A program made the position numbers and the translations under genes. From positions 62,001 through 126,000 of the forward strand of contig SBEG01000006.1 in NCBI GenBank assembly GCA_009668975.1: a DNA stretch of 64,000 nucleotides, given 5' to 3'. Position 1 is the first letter of the stretch; each line of letters begins with the position of its first letter. Of the stretch, positions 16,500-25,750 are shown piece by piece. Below the pieces are notes generated by a model. That model was not told the origin of the DNA and made no database searches. It saw only the letters and a list, made by a program, of their open reading frames with translations. The stretch comes from Deltaproteobacteria bacterium (GTDB lineage: Bacteria; Desulfobacterota; Desulfuromonadia; Geobacterales; Geobacteraceae).

Positions 16500-18578
16500 T
16501 TATGCCAATGTCCGTACAGACTTTTCCCGGTCCCATTGGCGAGTCTTGGCCACGGTGATGAATGCGTCTTTGTCGTTGGCCTCCACGACGCCCGCATCTT
16601 GTCCAACATTCGCTGATTTCAATAGCGCACGACCTCCCTTGTCGGCGGCAATTGCCTTGAGATGCCCGAATGCATCGCGTACGAAATCGATCGCGGCGGA
16701 TTCCCTCGACAGTGCCTGTGCACCTTCGTCGGAGAGGATCACTGCCACTGCGTCGAACAGCACCGAAGGCGTACCGGCCAACTGTCCGTCAACCGCCAGC
16801 ATCGAACCGTCGGCAAGCTTCGCGCCGCCCACTTTGGGCGCGACGATCTTCACGGCAGCACCCGCATTGGTTGCGGCCTTTCTGATATTCATGATGACTG
16901 CGCCGTCAGAACCATCCGCGATCAGGATGCCAATCGCGCGCCCGATGAGCGTGTCTTTCATCTTGCCGATGAGCTGCAGGGCCGGCGAAGGCTTCATTTC
17001 CTTCACGGGCACTGCAGCAACTGGTGCATCAGGCAGTTTATTGAACGCAAGCCCCGCGGCGACCCGCTTGGCGAGTTCTTCTTCAATATGGCGCAGGTGA
17101 CCGACCATCGCCTCCCGCACGTGCAGATGTTCGACCTTGGAAAGCTCAAACACCAGCGCCGAGGCGATGTGCGCCTGCTCATAGGCAGTTTGACTGAGAT
17201 AGAACTGCCGTGCCTGGCTGTAGTGATCGGCAAAACTCTCGGCACGGATGCGGCCTTTCTCGCCGTCCTCGCTGACTACCGCGCTGCGAAAGCCCTCGGC
17301 AGGAGTTTCGCGCGGCGAGTTTTCAGACAGGGAATTGGGCTCATAGGCAACCCGGCCTTTCGGTTGCGACATCTGCATGTGCCCATCGCGCTGATGGTTG
17401 CCGAACGGGCACTTGGGTGCGTTGATCGGGATCTGGTGAAAATTGGGCGAACCCAGGCGGGAAAGTTGCGTGTCGATATAGGAGAAAAGCCGGCCTTGCA
17501 GGAGGGGATCATTCGAGAAATCGATGCCCGGCACGATATTGCCGGGACAATAGGCAACCTGTTCGGTTTCAGCAAAAAAATTGTCCGGCCAGCGATTCAG
17601 CACCATGCGGCCGATTACCTGCAGCGGCACCAGTTCTTCGGGAATCAGTTTCGTCGCATCGAGATGATCGAATGGAAATTTTTCAGCTTCGTCCTGTGTG
17701 AAAAGCTGAACCGCGAATTCCCACTCGGGGTAATTGCCCATTGCTATGGCGTCGAACATGTCGCGGCGGTGGAAGTCCGGGTCAGCGCCGGCTATCTTGA
17801 CGGTTTCATCCCAAATGGTGGATTGCAGGCCAAGTTTGGGGCGCCAATGGAATTTGACGAAGGTCGAATTTCCCTTTTCGTTAATCAAGCGGAAACTATG
17901 CACCCCAAAGCCCTCGATCATTCGGAGCGAGCGCGGCAAAGTGCGATCAGACATGATCCACATCACCATATGCATGGCTTCGGGCGTGAGCGAAATGTAA
18001 TCCCAGAAGGTGTCGTGCGCGGTCGCCGATTGCGGAAAACCCCGGTCGGGCTCCATCTTTACAGCATGAACGAGGTCGGGAAATTTGATGGCATCCTGAA
18101 TAAAGAAAACCGGGATATTATTGCCGACCAAATCCCAATTTCCTTCCTTGGTGTAAAACTTGACGGCAAAGCCGCGGACGTCACGCGGCGTGTCAACCGA
18201 ACCAGCACCGCCCGCGACAGTCGATATTCTCGTAAACACAGGTGTTTTCTCGCCCACCTCGGTCAGTATCCTTGCGGTGGTATATTGTTCCAGTGAGGTG
18301 GTCAACTCGAAAAAACCATGCACGCCCGTCGCTCGTGCATGCACGATACGCTCGGGAATACGCTCGTGATCGAAACTGGTGATTTTTTCGCGGAGGATGA
18401 AATCTTCCAGAAGCGTCGGACCATGCGGATTGGCCCTGAGGGAATTTTGATTATCGGAAAGCGCGACACCTTGGTTAGTGGTGAGCATCGGGTGCTCTCC
18501 ACCAGATATCTGATGCAGCTCACCACCAACAGGGTTGGGGGTTTTTCCAGGATTATTCTCATGCTTTTCTTTACTCAT
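16500..18578 (-). CDS. katE: Large-subunit monofunctional catalase (HPII type)
   Basis: 692 residues. The heme-catalase core has [20 protein letters not shown] with the catalytic His, [20 protein letters not shown], and [14 protein letters not shown] with the proximal Tyr. The extra C-terminal domain with [14 protein letters not shown] is the DJ-1/GATase-like fold seen in HPII enzymes. It decomposes hydrogen peroxide. It lies 107 nt after the 34-residue gene and 121 nt before the BON gene on the same strand, so read-through from the sigma-54 promoter at 19279 is possible. Confidence 0.96.
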   Translation of the reverse strand: MSKEKHENNPGKTPNPVGGELHQISGGEHPMLTTNQGVALSDNQNSLRANPHGPTLLEDFILREKITSFDHERIPERIVHARATGVHGFFELTTSLEQYTTARILTEVGEKTPVFTRISTVAGGAGSVDTPRDVRGFAVKFYTKEGNWDLVGNNIPVFFIQDAIKFPDLVHAVKMEPDRGFPQSATAHDTFWDYISLTPEAMHMVMWIMSDRTLPRSLRMIEGFGVHSFRLINEKGNSTFVKFHWRPKLGLQSTIWDETVKIAGADPDFHRRDMFDAIAMGNYPEWEFAVQLFTQDEAEKFPFDHLDATKLIPEELVPLQVIGRMVLNRWPDNFFAETEQVAYCPGNIVPGIDFSNDPLLQGRLFSYIDTQLSRLGSPNFHQIPINAPKCPFGNHQRDGHMQMSQPKGRVAYEPNSLSENSPRETPAEGFRSAVVSEDGEKGRIRAESFADHYSQARQFYLSQTAYEQAHIASALVFELSKVEHLHVREAMVGHLRHIEEELAKRVAAGLAFNKLPDAPVAAVPVKEMKPSPALQLIGKMKDTLIGRAIGILIADGSDGAVIMNIRKAATNAGAAVKIVAPKVGGAKLADGSMLAVDGQLAGTPSVLFDAVAVILSDEGAQALSRESAAIDFVRDAFGHLKAIAADKGGRALLKSANVGQDAGVVEANDKDAFITVAKTRQWDREKSVRTLA

Positions 18579-18685
18579 AATGAATCTCCTTCGTCAGTAC
18601 CGGGCCTTGCGGCCGTTGTTATTGACAGCCTTAGCAAACTACCTGCAGGGAATGTCCGTCTCTCTCTGCTCTGTATTGATCTGAC

Positions 18686-18790
18686 TCACGTGCATCCCCG
18701 CAGTAGAAAGAAAACAATTAATATCGGGATCGGAATTCCCAGAGCCCAAAGCAAAATCCAGCCTATCTTCCCTTTTTCATTTCTGAACAT
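18686..18790 (-). CDS. 34-residue single-span membrane protein
   Basis: Short frame MFRNEKGKIGWILLWALGIP followed by IPILIVFFLLRGCT, one membrane helix with a charged N-terminus and a Cys near the end. A very strong ribosome site AGGAGG precedes the ATG at 18790. It lies between the STAS gene and katE. It is too short for ordinary gene callers, but its coding character is convincing. Function unknown. Confidence 0.6.
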   Translation of the reverse strand: MFRNEKGKIGWILLWALGIPIPILIVFFLLRGCT

Positions 18791-18878
18791 ACGTACCTCC
18801 TAGAAAAAAATTGGCACTCACTCGACGTACAAGACACACCGATTTTTTTCATGTAAAGATGCTCTAAATAACGGCCCC

Positions 18879-19175
18879 TCAAATAAGAAAACATTTTTCA
18901 AGACCCAGCCTCTTGATAGTCTGATGCATGCCTTTTGGCACATTGATCAGCTCGGACGTAAAGCCACGAAGACTGACGCATTGCATCCAGACGTAGAGGA
19001 CTTGCAGACCTCTCATGTCAATGCTGCGAATCTTGCTGCAATCAATGCGAAAACATGCATCCGCGCCGGATACCAGCTCGCACAAAGACGGTAACGACTT
19101 TATCTGATGAACCACTTCTGAAACGTTCCAATGTCCCGATAAATTTATTTCTGGCAGGGAAGCAGAATTTGCCAT
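18879..19175 (-). CDS. STAS-domain protein (anti-sigma antagonist-like)
   Basis: 98 residues. It carries INLSGHWNVSEVVHQIKSLP and FRIDCSKIRSIDMRGLQVLY then LGLEKCF, the STAS fold with the beta-strand/turn around SIDMRGLQ where SpoIIAA-type proteins have their phosphorylated Ser. No partner anti-sigma kinase is adjacent. It may instead be a stand-alone STAS protein of the MlaB kind. ATG 19175 follows AGGAGG by 5 nt. It is the first gene behind the sigma-54 promoter at 19279 and may head a transcript continuing to katE. Confidence 0.78.
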   Translation of the reverse strand: MANSASLPEINLSGHWNVSEVVHQIKSLPSLCELVSGADACFRIDCSKIRSIDMRGLQVLYVWMQCVSLRGFTSELINVPKGMHQTIKRLGLEKCFLI

Positions 19176-19239
19176 AAACACCTCCTTATCTGATATTCGT
19201 CACTGTTGATAAACCACAATGATCCATCACTCCGATTCG

Positions 19240-19267
19240 CAGAACACACGAATATGCATATGTTCTG
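19240..19267. promoter_or_regulatory. Inverted repeat at the STAS transcription start
   Basis: CAGAACA and TGTTCTG flank a 14-nt centre holding the palindrome ATATGCATAT. It lies just downstream of the predicted sigma-54 start (about 19268), so it is either an operator or a 5' hairpin. Confidence 0.4.
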
Positions 19268-19278
19268 TTGTAGGTAAT

Positions 19279-19294
19279 GGCAACTACCGTGCCG
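19279..19294 (-). promoter_or_regulatory. Sigma-54 promoter (STAS gene)
   Basis: Minus-strand CGGCACGGTAGTTGCC matches GGCACG-N4-TTGC exactly. The predicted start is about 93 nt before the STAS ATG. The gap to the upstream element at 19384-19424 is 89 nt, identical to three other copies. Confidence 0.75.
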
Positions 19295-19383
19295 GAAAAT
19301 ACAGGTGAACATTGGGGAGGTAACAAGTTAGAAACACTGGTGTTCTTGAAGAAGGATGTGAATTGCGGGGGGAGAAGCCGTAA

Positions 19384-19424
19384 AAAAACCTGTTATATAT
19401 CACAAAAACTATCACATAGTACGG
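19384..19424 (-). promoter_or_regulatory. Shared 41-bp upstream activating element, copy 2
   Basis: The minus strand reads CCGTACTATGTGATAG and then TTTTTGTGATATATAACAGG. It is the most diverged copy but keeps CCGT, the TATGTG block and GATATATAAC, and has the exact 89-nt spacing to the promoter. Confidence 0.5.
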
Positions 19425-19825
19425 ACCGGAAGGAGGTAAGCTTTAAAATGGTCTCGCTGCCGCAGAAGAGTCTATTTCCTCATCCGGGACCCATGTCTGT
19501 TCGAGAGGCACCACGCTGCATCGCTATGGCCGATGATTTCGCCGAAGCAGTACCCGTAGATATTCAGTGTGCAGAAACCCTGAATCGGTAGCTGAAAAAC
19601 AAAAATTTCCTTGACATATTTCAGCGGAAAATACTACGCTGTCGCATCAGTAAAGGGGAGTAGCCATCAGCCGGAGAAAAGGCTGACCCCGTGCCCGTCA
19701 ATACGACTGAAAAGTCCGGGCCGGGGGCGATAGATCGTCAGCGAGACCTTTATCTCACGCGCACAGCGCCGAGGGTAAAGGTCTTTTTTATTACCCTCGG
19801 CTAAATACAGCCGGAGGTATACCAC
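19425..19825. other. Gap between divergent STAS and htpX genes; leader hairpin
   Basis: No convincing gene: a plus-strand frame at 19277-19591 overlaps the regulatory region and has no motif. A possible sigma-70 -35 box TTGACA is at 19613-19618. At 19768-19801 GCCGAGGGTAA and TTACCCTCGGC form a perfect 11-bp hairpin, ending 10 nt before the htpX ribosome site GGAGG; it could be an attenuator or regulatory hairpin. Confidence 0.45.
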
Positions 19826-20395
19826 ATGATGAATCGTTTCAAGACCACCCTGCTTCTCACCTGCCTCACCCTCCTCATGGTGACGATGGGCAGCGCCATC
19901 GGCGGCTCGACCGGCATGGTCTTCGCTTTTTTCATGGCCTGCGCCATGAATTTTTTCTCCTACTGGTTTTCCGACAAAATCGTCCTGAAGATGTACGGCT
20001 CCCGGGAAGTGGACGAAACCGGCCATCCCCCCCTCCATTCAACCGTCCGCAGGCTTGCCGCCCAGGCAGGGCTGCCCATGCCGCGGGTCTATGTCATTCC
20101 GTCTGACAGTCCAAATGCCTTTGCCACCGGCAGGAATCCCGAACATGCGGCCGTGGCGGCCACGGAAGGAATCCTGCGCATCCTCAGCCAGGAAGAACTG
20201 GAAGGTGTGATGGCCCATGAACTGGCCCATGTGAAGAACCGGGACATCCTCGTCTCCATCATCGCCGCCACTTTTGCCGGGGCGATTTCCATGCTCGGCA
20301 GCATGCTTCAGTTGGGAGCGATTCTCGGCGGCGGCCGCAGCAGCGAAAACGGTGAAGGCGGCGGCATGCTCGGCTCGAAAGGATGGGCAGCATAG
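19826..20395 (+). pseudogene. htpX: HtpX membrane metalloprotease, C-terminally truncated
   Basis: 189 residues against about 285 for the family. Present are two N-terminal membrane segments, [40 protein letters not shown] and the zinc motif [13 protein letters not shown]. The sequence ends after [12 protein letters not shown], before the region that supplies the third zinc ligand (normally in a SREYxAD segment). The catalytic site is therefore incomplete and the protein is probably inactive. The break lies about 100 bp before a repeat element (20497-20622), suggesting a rearrangement. The intact start and GGAGG site argue for recent decay. Confidence 0.75.
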
Positions 20396-20496
20396 TGCAG
20401 ATATCCGGCAAAGGTCCTTCCGGAGCAGAACGAAACCCAACCTGGTAGAACCGGAAGCACGCGGTATAGTATCGTTAGCATCTCGCGTCAGCGGGT

Positions 20497-20622
20497 ACTA
20501 CCAATTCCAGAGCAAGGACGCTCTCAAGGCGGCGAGGATAGCGGATGTGAGGCGAACTGAAATGTACGTTGAGCAGCAGAAGACCAGCCAACGCCGAGAG
20601 GGCCGTGATCTGGAATTGAAAT
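20497..20622 (+). repeat. Palindrome-ended repeat, copy 1
   Basis: It begins TACCAATTCCAGAGCAAGG and ends GTGATCTGGAATTG, inverted relative to each other. Inside are CTCAAGGCGGCGAGGATAGC and CCAACGCCGAGAGGGCC. It is similar to 20895-21020 and 35982-36075 in the same orientation. Confidence 0.8.
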
Positions 20623-20644
20623 AACTATTCAACAGGAGGTTGTC

Positions 20645-20845
20645 ATGAAATCAAGCACCAGCGCACAGAAGCTTGCGGAAAAAATCAACAAAGCGATCGA
20701 GGACCACGTAATTACCAATGCGGAATACGAGGAAATTCTGCAAATCGCCGATGAAGACGGCATCATCGACCCCGAAGAAAGGGCGTTGCTCAGCCAGCTC
20801 AAGGAAATGATCGTGGACAAGACCGTAAAACGGGTCGCAGAGTAA
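20645..20845 (+). CDS. Small acidic helical protein of unknown function
   Basis: 66 residues with the ribosome site AGGAGGTTGTC. It is predicted all-helical, with NAEYEEILQIADEDGIIDPE, a DEDGxIDPEE loop reminiscent of a single EF-hand or TerB-like turn. Repeat copies flank it on both sides (20497-20622 and 20895-21020). No enzyme motif was recognised. Confidence 0.65.
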   Translation: MKSSTSAQKLAEKINKAIEDHVITNAEYEEILQIADEDGIIDPEERALLSQLKEMIVDKTVKRVAE

Positions 20846-20894
20846 TCGCGGACCTGCCGACCGCTAGCGGAACAGCCACCCCGGCATCGTGTTA

Positions 20895-21020
20895 TACCTA
20901 TTCCAGATCAAGGATGATCTCAAGGCGGCGAGCATTTCAGGCAGCGAAGCGTACTGAAGTGTCGGTTGAGCAACCGAAGACGAGCCAACGCGGAGAGGGC
21001 CTTTATCTGGGATTGGAATA
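20895..21020 (+). repeat. Palindrome-ended repeat, copy 2
   Basis: It runs from TACCTATTCCAGATCAAGG to TTTATCTGGGATTGGAATAA, with CTCAAGGCGGCGAGCATTTC and GAGCCAACGCGGAGAGGGCC inside. It lies 49 nt after the 66-residue gene and ends just before the P-type ATPase ribosome site. Confidence 0.8.
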
Positions 21021-21036
21021 AGAAAGGAAGAAAACC

Positions 21037-23754
21037 ATGGAAACTGAACGGCACATCTGGCACACGCTCTCCACCGAGGAGGTTCTGCGCCTGCAAACCA
21101 CCCGGCCCGCGGGCCTTTCCAGCGAAGAGGCTGGCGAGCGTCTGAAGAGATACGGCGCGAACGAACTGCTGCAAAAAAACGGCGACAGTCCCTGGCGCAT
21201 TTTCTGGCGGCAGCTGAACAATCCGATCGGCTGGCTCCTCATTGCCGCCGGCTTTCTGTCGCTGCTGCTGGGCAAGCACACCGATGCCTCCGTGGTCTTC
21301 GGCGCGGTGCTGATCAATTCACTGATTGGCTTCATTCAGGAATACCGGGCCGGCAAGGCGATCGAAGAACTTGCCGCAATGGTTCCCGAATCAGCCGCGG
21401 TTTACCGGGACGGCGTCCCGCTCACGATCCCGGCCCGGGAAATCGTTCCGGGCGATATCGTCACCCTGCAGAGCGGCGACAAGGTTCCGGCCGATCTGCG
21501 TCTTATCCGGACCAAAAATCTCCTCATCGAAGAAGCGGCTTTGACGGGTGAGTCCCTGCCCGTCGGAAAAAATGACGCGGCCAGCAGCCCGGACGCACCT
21601 TTGGGAGACCGCCTCGGCATGGTCTACAGCGGGACCCTGGTGCTCCAGGGTACCGCAACCGGTGTGGCGGTTGCCACCGGGAATGCCACGGAACTTGGCC
21701 GGATCAATGAATTGCTCAACCAGACAGTTCAATTGGAAACACCTCTGACCAAACAACTTGCCAAAGTCAGCACCGGCATTACCGCAGCCGTCGTGGTGGC
21801 CGTTGGCATATTCGTGATCTTCGGCGTCTGGGTAAAGGAAGCACCGCTCGGTGAATCGCTGATGGTCGCCGTAGCCTTGGCCGTGGCCGCCATTCCCGAA
21901 GGGCTGCCGGCGGTTATTACCATTGCCCTGGCCATCGGCGTACGGCGCATGGCCTCCCGTCATGCGGTCGTCCGGCATTTGCCGGCGGTGGAAACGCTCG
22001 GGGCGACTACGGTCATCTGTTCCGACAAAACCGGAACGTTGACACGTAACGAGATGACAGTCCAGGTTGCCTGGGTTGATGGACACGAGTATCGCTTTTC
22101 CGGGATAGGCTATGATCCGGCGGGAGAGATTGAACATGACGGCACGAGATTGAGCGACATGCCGCAGGGACTGGGGAAGCTGCTGAGCATGGCGATCCTG
22201 TGCAATGATGCAGCCGTGCGTGAGGAAGCGGGGGTCTGGTCACCGACCGGTGATCCCACCGAAGCAGCCCTGGTGGTTGCCGGGTTGAAGGGCGGATTCA
22301 GCGCGGCAGAACTGCGCGGCAGATACCCGCGCCTGGATGTCATCCCGTTCGAGTCGGAAACGAAATTCATGGCCACGCTGCACCGGATCGAAGGTAACCC
22401 GCTGATTCTGCTGAAAGGCGCACCGGAAACCCTGCTGCAGCGTTGTCTGCTGTCTGAAGAGCAACTCCAGAGCGTGTTCGATACCATTGAAACCTATGCC
22501 CGGCAGGGTCTGCGGATCATTGCCTTTGCCTGGCGGCAGAGCAGCGGAGAGGAAGAGTTGCAACCGGGCGAAGAAAACGGGAACCTGATCTTTGCCGGTC
22601 TGGTCGGCATGATTGATCCGCCGCGAACCGAGGCGATGGATGCCATCCGCGTCTGCCATCGGGCCGGGATAACGGTAAAGATGATCACCGGCGACCATCC
22701 GGTCACGGCCGAGTCCATCGGCCGGCAACTGGGCCTGCTGTCCCCGGAACGAAAAGCCATGCAGGGCAGAGACCTGGACGGGCTCACGGAAGAGCAGCTG
22801 CAGGCTGCGGCCCGGGAAACCAACGTTTTCGCACGGGTCGCGCCGGAACACAAGCTCCGCCTGGTAGAGGCCTTGCAGGCGCAGGGCCAGGTGGTCGCCA
22901 TGACCGGGGACGGCGTCAACGATGCACCGGCGCTCAAACGTTCCGATATCGGGATCGCCATGGGCATTACCGGGACATCCGTTTCCAAAGAAGCCGCCAA
23001 GGTGGTACTGATGGATGACAACTTCGCTTCCATTGCCGCGGCGGTCGAGGAAGGGCGCAGAGTGTACGACAATCTCATCAAATCCCTGGCGTTCATTCTG
23101 CCGACCAATCTGGCCTTGGCGGGTATCCTCGCCGTCGCCATGTTCTTTTTCCCCACCGTAACGGTGGACGGCGTCACGGTTCTGCTGATGGCCATGTCGC
23201 CCACCCAGATCCTCTGGATCAACCTGGTGGCGAGCATCACGCTTTCCATCCCCCTGGCCTTCGAAACACTGGAGCCGAATGCCATGGGCAGATCGCCGCG
23301 CCCGGCCAATGAACCGGTCTTTTCCCGCTTCATCATCTACCGGCTCGTCATGGTGGCTGCGCTCATGACCGCCGGCGGCTGCGGTCTTTTTCTCTGGGAA
23401 TATTTCCGGATTGCCGGAACGGCGCCCCTCAGCGCGGCCGGCCATGCCCAGGCCCTGGCCGAAGCTCAAACCATCTGCATAACCGTGGTGACGCTCTCGC
23501 AGATATTTTATCTGCTCAACTGCCGGTCACTGCGCAACTCTTTGTTCTCGTTGGGCATCTTCAGCAATCCCTCGATATTCGGCGGCATCGGCTTGCTGCT
23601 GGCACTCCACCTCTGCTTCATGTACCTGCCGCCGATGCAGAATCTTTTCGGATCGGCGCCTCTTGACATGAGAGCCTGGCTGATCGCAGCCCTTGCCGGG
23701 GCGATCGTGTTGCCGGTCATTTCAGTGGAAAAATGGCTCAGGGCCAGGCGCTAA
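21037..23754 (+). CDS. P-type cation-transporting ATPase (P2, Ca2+/Na+-like)
   Basis: 905 residues. N-terminal cation-ATPase domain (HTLSTEEVLRLQTTRPAGLS), TGES actuator loop, PEGLPAVITIALAIG in TM4, ICSDKTGTLTRNEM with the phosphorylated Asp, KGAPE, and TGDGVNDAPALKRSDIGIAMG. The C-terminal six-helix extension (LVASITLSIPLAFETLEP) fits P2 pumps of the SERCA/PMCA-like bacterial group rather than heavy-metal P1B. The exact cation is not certain. It starts 16 nt after a repeat element and converges on the lipoprotein gene at 23897. Confidence 0.92.
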   Translation: METERHIWHTLSTEEVLRLQTTRPAGLSSEEAGERLKRYGANELLQKNGDSPWRIFWRQLNNPIGWLLIAAGFLSLLLGKHTDASVVFGAVLINSLIGFIQEYRAGKAIEELAAMVPESAAVYRDGVPLTIPAREIVPGDIVTLQSGDKVPADLRLIRTKNLLIEEAALTGESLPVGKNDAASSPDAPLGDRLGMVYSGTLVLQGTATGVAVATGNATELGRINELLNQTVQLETPLTKQLAKVSTGITAAVVVAVGIFVIFGVWVKEAPLGESLMVAVALAVAAIPEGLPAVITIALAIGVRRMASRHAVVRHLPAVETLGATTVICSDKTGTLTRNEMTVQVAWVDGHEYRFSGIGYDPAGEIEHDGTRLSDMPQGLGKLLSMAILCNDAAVREEAGVWSPTGDPTEAALVVAGLKGGFSAAELRGRYPRLDVIPFESETKFMATLHRIEGNPLILLKGAPETLLQRCLLSEEQLQSVFDTIETYARQGLRIIAFAWRQSSGEEELQPGEENGNLIFAGLVGMIDPPRTEAMDAIRVCHRAGITVKMITGDHPVTAESIGRQLGLLSPERKAMQGRDLDGLTEEQLQAAARETNVFARVAPEHKLRLVEALQAQGQVVAMTGDGVNDAPALKRSDIGIAMGITGTSVSKEAAKVVLMDDNFASIAAAVEEGRRVYDNLIKSLAFILPTNLALAGILAVAMFFFPTVTVDGVTVLLMAMSPTQILWINLVASITLSIPLAFETLEPNAMGRSPRPANEPVFSRFIIYRLVMVAALMTAGGCGLFLWEYFRIAGTAPLSAAGHAQALAEAQTICITVVTLSQIFYLLNCRSLRNSLFSLGIFSNPSIFGGIGLLLALHLCFMYLPPMQNLFGSAPLDMRAWLIAALAGAIVLPVISVEKWLRARR

Positions 23755-23800
23755 GAGCCTGGTAACCTTACAGCACTTTCAGAAATTGCAGAACAGTTCC

Positions 23801-23815
23801 CCCGCGCCTTGCGGG
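23801..23815. terminator. Weak hairpin between convergent genes
   Basis: CCCGC-GCCTT-GCGGG in the 142-bp gap between the ATPase and the lipoprotein gene. The stem is short, there is no T-run, and its role is uncertain. Confidence 0.3.
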
Positions 23816-23896
23816 AGGGGAGCTAACTTATCGGCTTCTATAAAACTTCTGGATAGTTACCGAACATGAACACCCGTCCAGCGCGGCTCCTCCCGA

Positions 23897-25033
23897 TTAC
23901 TGGTACATGATATAGACCGGTTTCGGGTTGAGCCGCAGGACATCCTTTGCCGTCATGAGCGGGTCGCCCTTTTTGGTGTCGTTGTGATAGAAGATCTTGA
24001 ACCCGGCGTACTGGACCGGCTCGGCAACGATATAGTCCTTGTAGGAGGCGCGCTTCAGGTGCGGACCGCCCCAGCCGTCCATGTGCATGACAATCTGCAC
24101 TTCGGGGCGCAGAACGATTTTGCGGTAGTTCGTCACCCCTTTACGGGTGAAGCGGTGCACCGTCAGCACCTTCGGCGGCAGGCGGTACTTGTGCACCAGA
24201 TCCTTCAGGTAGTCAGTGACAAAATTTATCTCGGAAGCGTCGAAGGTCCCGACCTTGGTGCCGGGAATCTTCTTGCTCGCCACGAGATTGAACTCAGGAT
24301 CAATGCCCAGGTGCACGTCGGGATTCTTCAGGATCCATTCGAAGCGCGGCAGGAGAGTGCGGATGTCTTCATGCCCGGTCTGAATATCGATGAACAGAAG
24401 ATATTTCTCCCCCTTGGCCCAGCCATATACTTTATTGACGATTTCATCCGGCATCACCATCCGGTACTTTCCCGCCTTGCCCGGGTCACTCTGCGCCACA
24501 ACCGCGATCAGATGCAGCGCCGGCTGCACCGGCATTGACGGATCCGCATCACTCCAGCGCTTCGCCTCGGCCTTGAGGCGGCGCAACATATCTTTTGTCT
24601 CATACTCCCCCAAGGCCCCCATCCTTTTGGAGAGCGGATTGCCGTAGTAGGTAAGGATCCGCTTGTTCGGCAGGATCGAGCCCGGAAGCAGTGCGGGCGA
24701 CTTCACCGGCCAGCCCATTTTTTTCGCAAACTCCGGATCCTCCCCTGCTACGCCGGGATTTTTTCCCGCGGCTGCCGCAGGCGCATCCTTGCCGGTCTCA
24801 CCAGCAGATTTTTTCCCCCGGGGACCGGTAGTTGCCGAAGAATGGGTCGCAAAGCTCGAACTGGCCTGCGCGAATACCGGTTCAGGCTTGTTCACGTCCG
24901 CAGCGGCAGCCGGGGCAGGGGCAGGATTGACCGACTTTTCCTCTTTGCAGCCGGCCAGAGCGACCAGAATGATCAGCAGGAGTGGAAAGCGGAACAGGGG
25001 TGCAGATAAAAAATTGCTGCTGAAATTATTCAC
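23897..25033 (-). CDS. Conserved lipoprotein of unknown function
   Basis: About 378 residues. The signal ends LLLIILVALAGC, a clear lipobox, followed by a long Ala/Pro-rich linker (to about residue 105). The folded part has RILTYYGNPLSKRMGALGEY, LHLIAVVAQSDPGKAGKYRM, LFIDIQTGHEDIR, VHLGIDPEFNL, KVLTVHRFTRKGVTNYRKI and MDGWGGP, resembling a TIM-barrel-like domain found in uncharacterised exported proteins. No enzymatic function can be assigned. Starts are GTG; the one at 25033 has GAGG 6 nt upstream and was preferred over GTG 25045. Confidence 0.75.
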   Translation of the reverse strand: MNNFSSNFLSAPLFRFPLLLIILVALAGCKEEKSVNPAPAPAAAADVNKPEPVFAQASSSFATHSSATTGPRGKKSAGETGKDAPAAAAGKNPGVAGEDPEFAKKMGWPVKSPALLPGSILPNKRILTYYGNPLSKRMGALGEYETKDMLRRLKAEAKRWSDADPSMPVQPALHLIAVVAQSDPGKAGKYRMVMPDEIVNKVYGWAKGEKYLLFIDIQTGHEDIRTLLPRFEWILKNPDVHLGIDPEFNLVASKKIPGTKVGTFDASEINFVTDYLKDLVHKYRLPPKVLTVHRFTRKGVTNYRKIVLRPEVQIVMHMDGWGGPHLKRASYKDYIVAEPVQYAGFKIFYHNDTKKGDPLMTAKDVLRLNPKPVYIMYQ

Positions 25034-25157
25034 GGGTCGCCTCACGGGGAAATGGTATGTATTGCTGCACGACCGGTGATACTACACGCATACGAGCAAC
25101 CCTGTCAAAATGAAAAACTTCCCGGCAACCAGATGCCAGCGAGCGTAGGCAAAGATC

Positions 25158-25610
25158 TTACCCATCAAAACGGTATTCTGAAATCTTTTCGAACTCCTCA
25201 ACCAGGGAATAGGAGGAGACAGATGTTCGGAAGAGTGCACAGGTAGGTGAGGAGACAAATTCTGTCAGATCTGGCAGATTTGCGGCATAGGAAGCAAGAG
25301 CAGATTCGCGTTCAGCATCATGCATCTCCGTCGCCATGCCGAGGACGGTAACAGCGATGCCCTCCCGAAAATCACCGCCAATTATTGAGCGGTTATCCAC
25401 CAGGAACGCAACCCGGCAATTTGCCTTCAGATAGCGGTATTTCCTGGTTTCCTTGCTGGTGGCAAAATAGATTTCCCGGAGGTCATCGGACGCGGCAAAG
25501 GCAACGAGGCTGGTATACGGGCTGCCGTCATGATCGGTTGCCAGGACGGCAAGCCGGGTCACGGCAAAAAGATTCCGAATTTTTTCCATAAGGAGATCGA
25601 ATTTTTGCAT
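25158..25610 (-). CDS. Pyridoxamine 5'-phosphate oxidase-like FMN-binding protein
   Basis: 150 residues with the split-barrel pattern: FAVTRLAVLATDHDGSPYTS near the start, then EIYFATSKETRKYRYLKANC and VAFLVDNR. Family members bind FMN or F420 and reduce small substrates or detoxify radicals. The key PNPOx substrate residues are not evident, so vitamin B6 synthesis is not implied. It is divergently arranged with the ferritin-like gene at 25751. Confidence 0.8.
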   Translation of the reverse strand: MQKFDLLMEKIRNLFAVTRLAVLATDHDGSPYTSLVAFAASDDLREIYFATSKETRKYRYLKANCRVAFLVDNRSIIGGDFREGIAVTVLGMATEMHDAERESALASYAANLPDLTEFVSSPTCALFRTSVSSYSLVEEFEKISEYRFDG

Positions 25611-25677
25611 CAGGTTTTCTCCTGGGGCGCATTCACCGATAAACGGTAGGGCAGCAGACTAGTCTCACGGAGTTTGT

Positions 25678-25705
25678 TTGACCATTATTTTTTTCAAAGT
25701 AGACT
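25678..25705 (+). promoter_or_regulatory. Probable sigma-70 promoter of the ferritin-like gene
   Basis: TTGACC (25678-25683), a 16-nt T-rich spacer, then TAGACT (25700-25705), 45 nt before the ATG at 25751. Confidence 0.45.
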
Positions 25706-25750
25706 ATAACAGGTACGGATTCAAAACCAGGAAAAATTGGAGGACACGGC

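Noticed and set aside
16662..18296. Long plus-strand frame of 544 codons opposite katE
   Set aside because: Antisense shadow of a well-supported catalase gene in GC-rich DNA.
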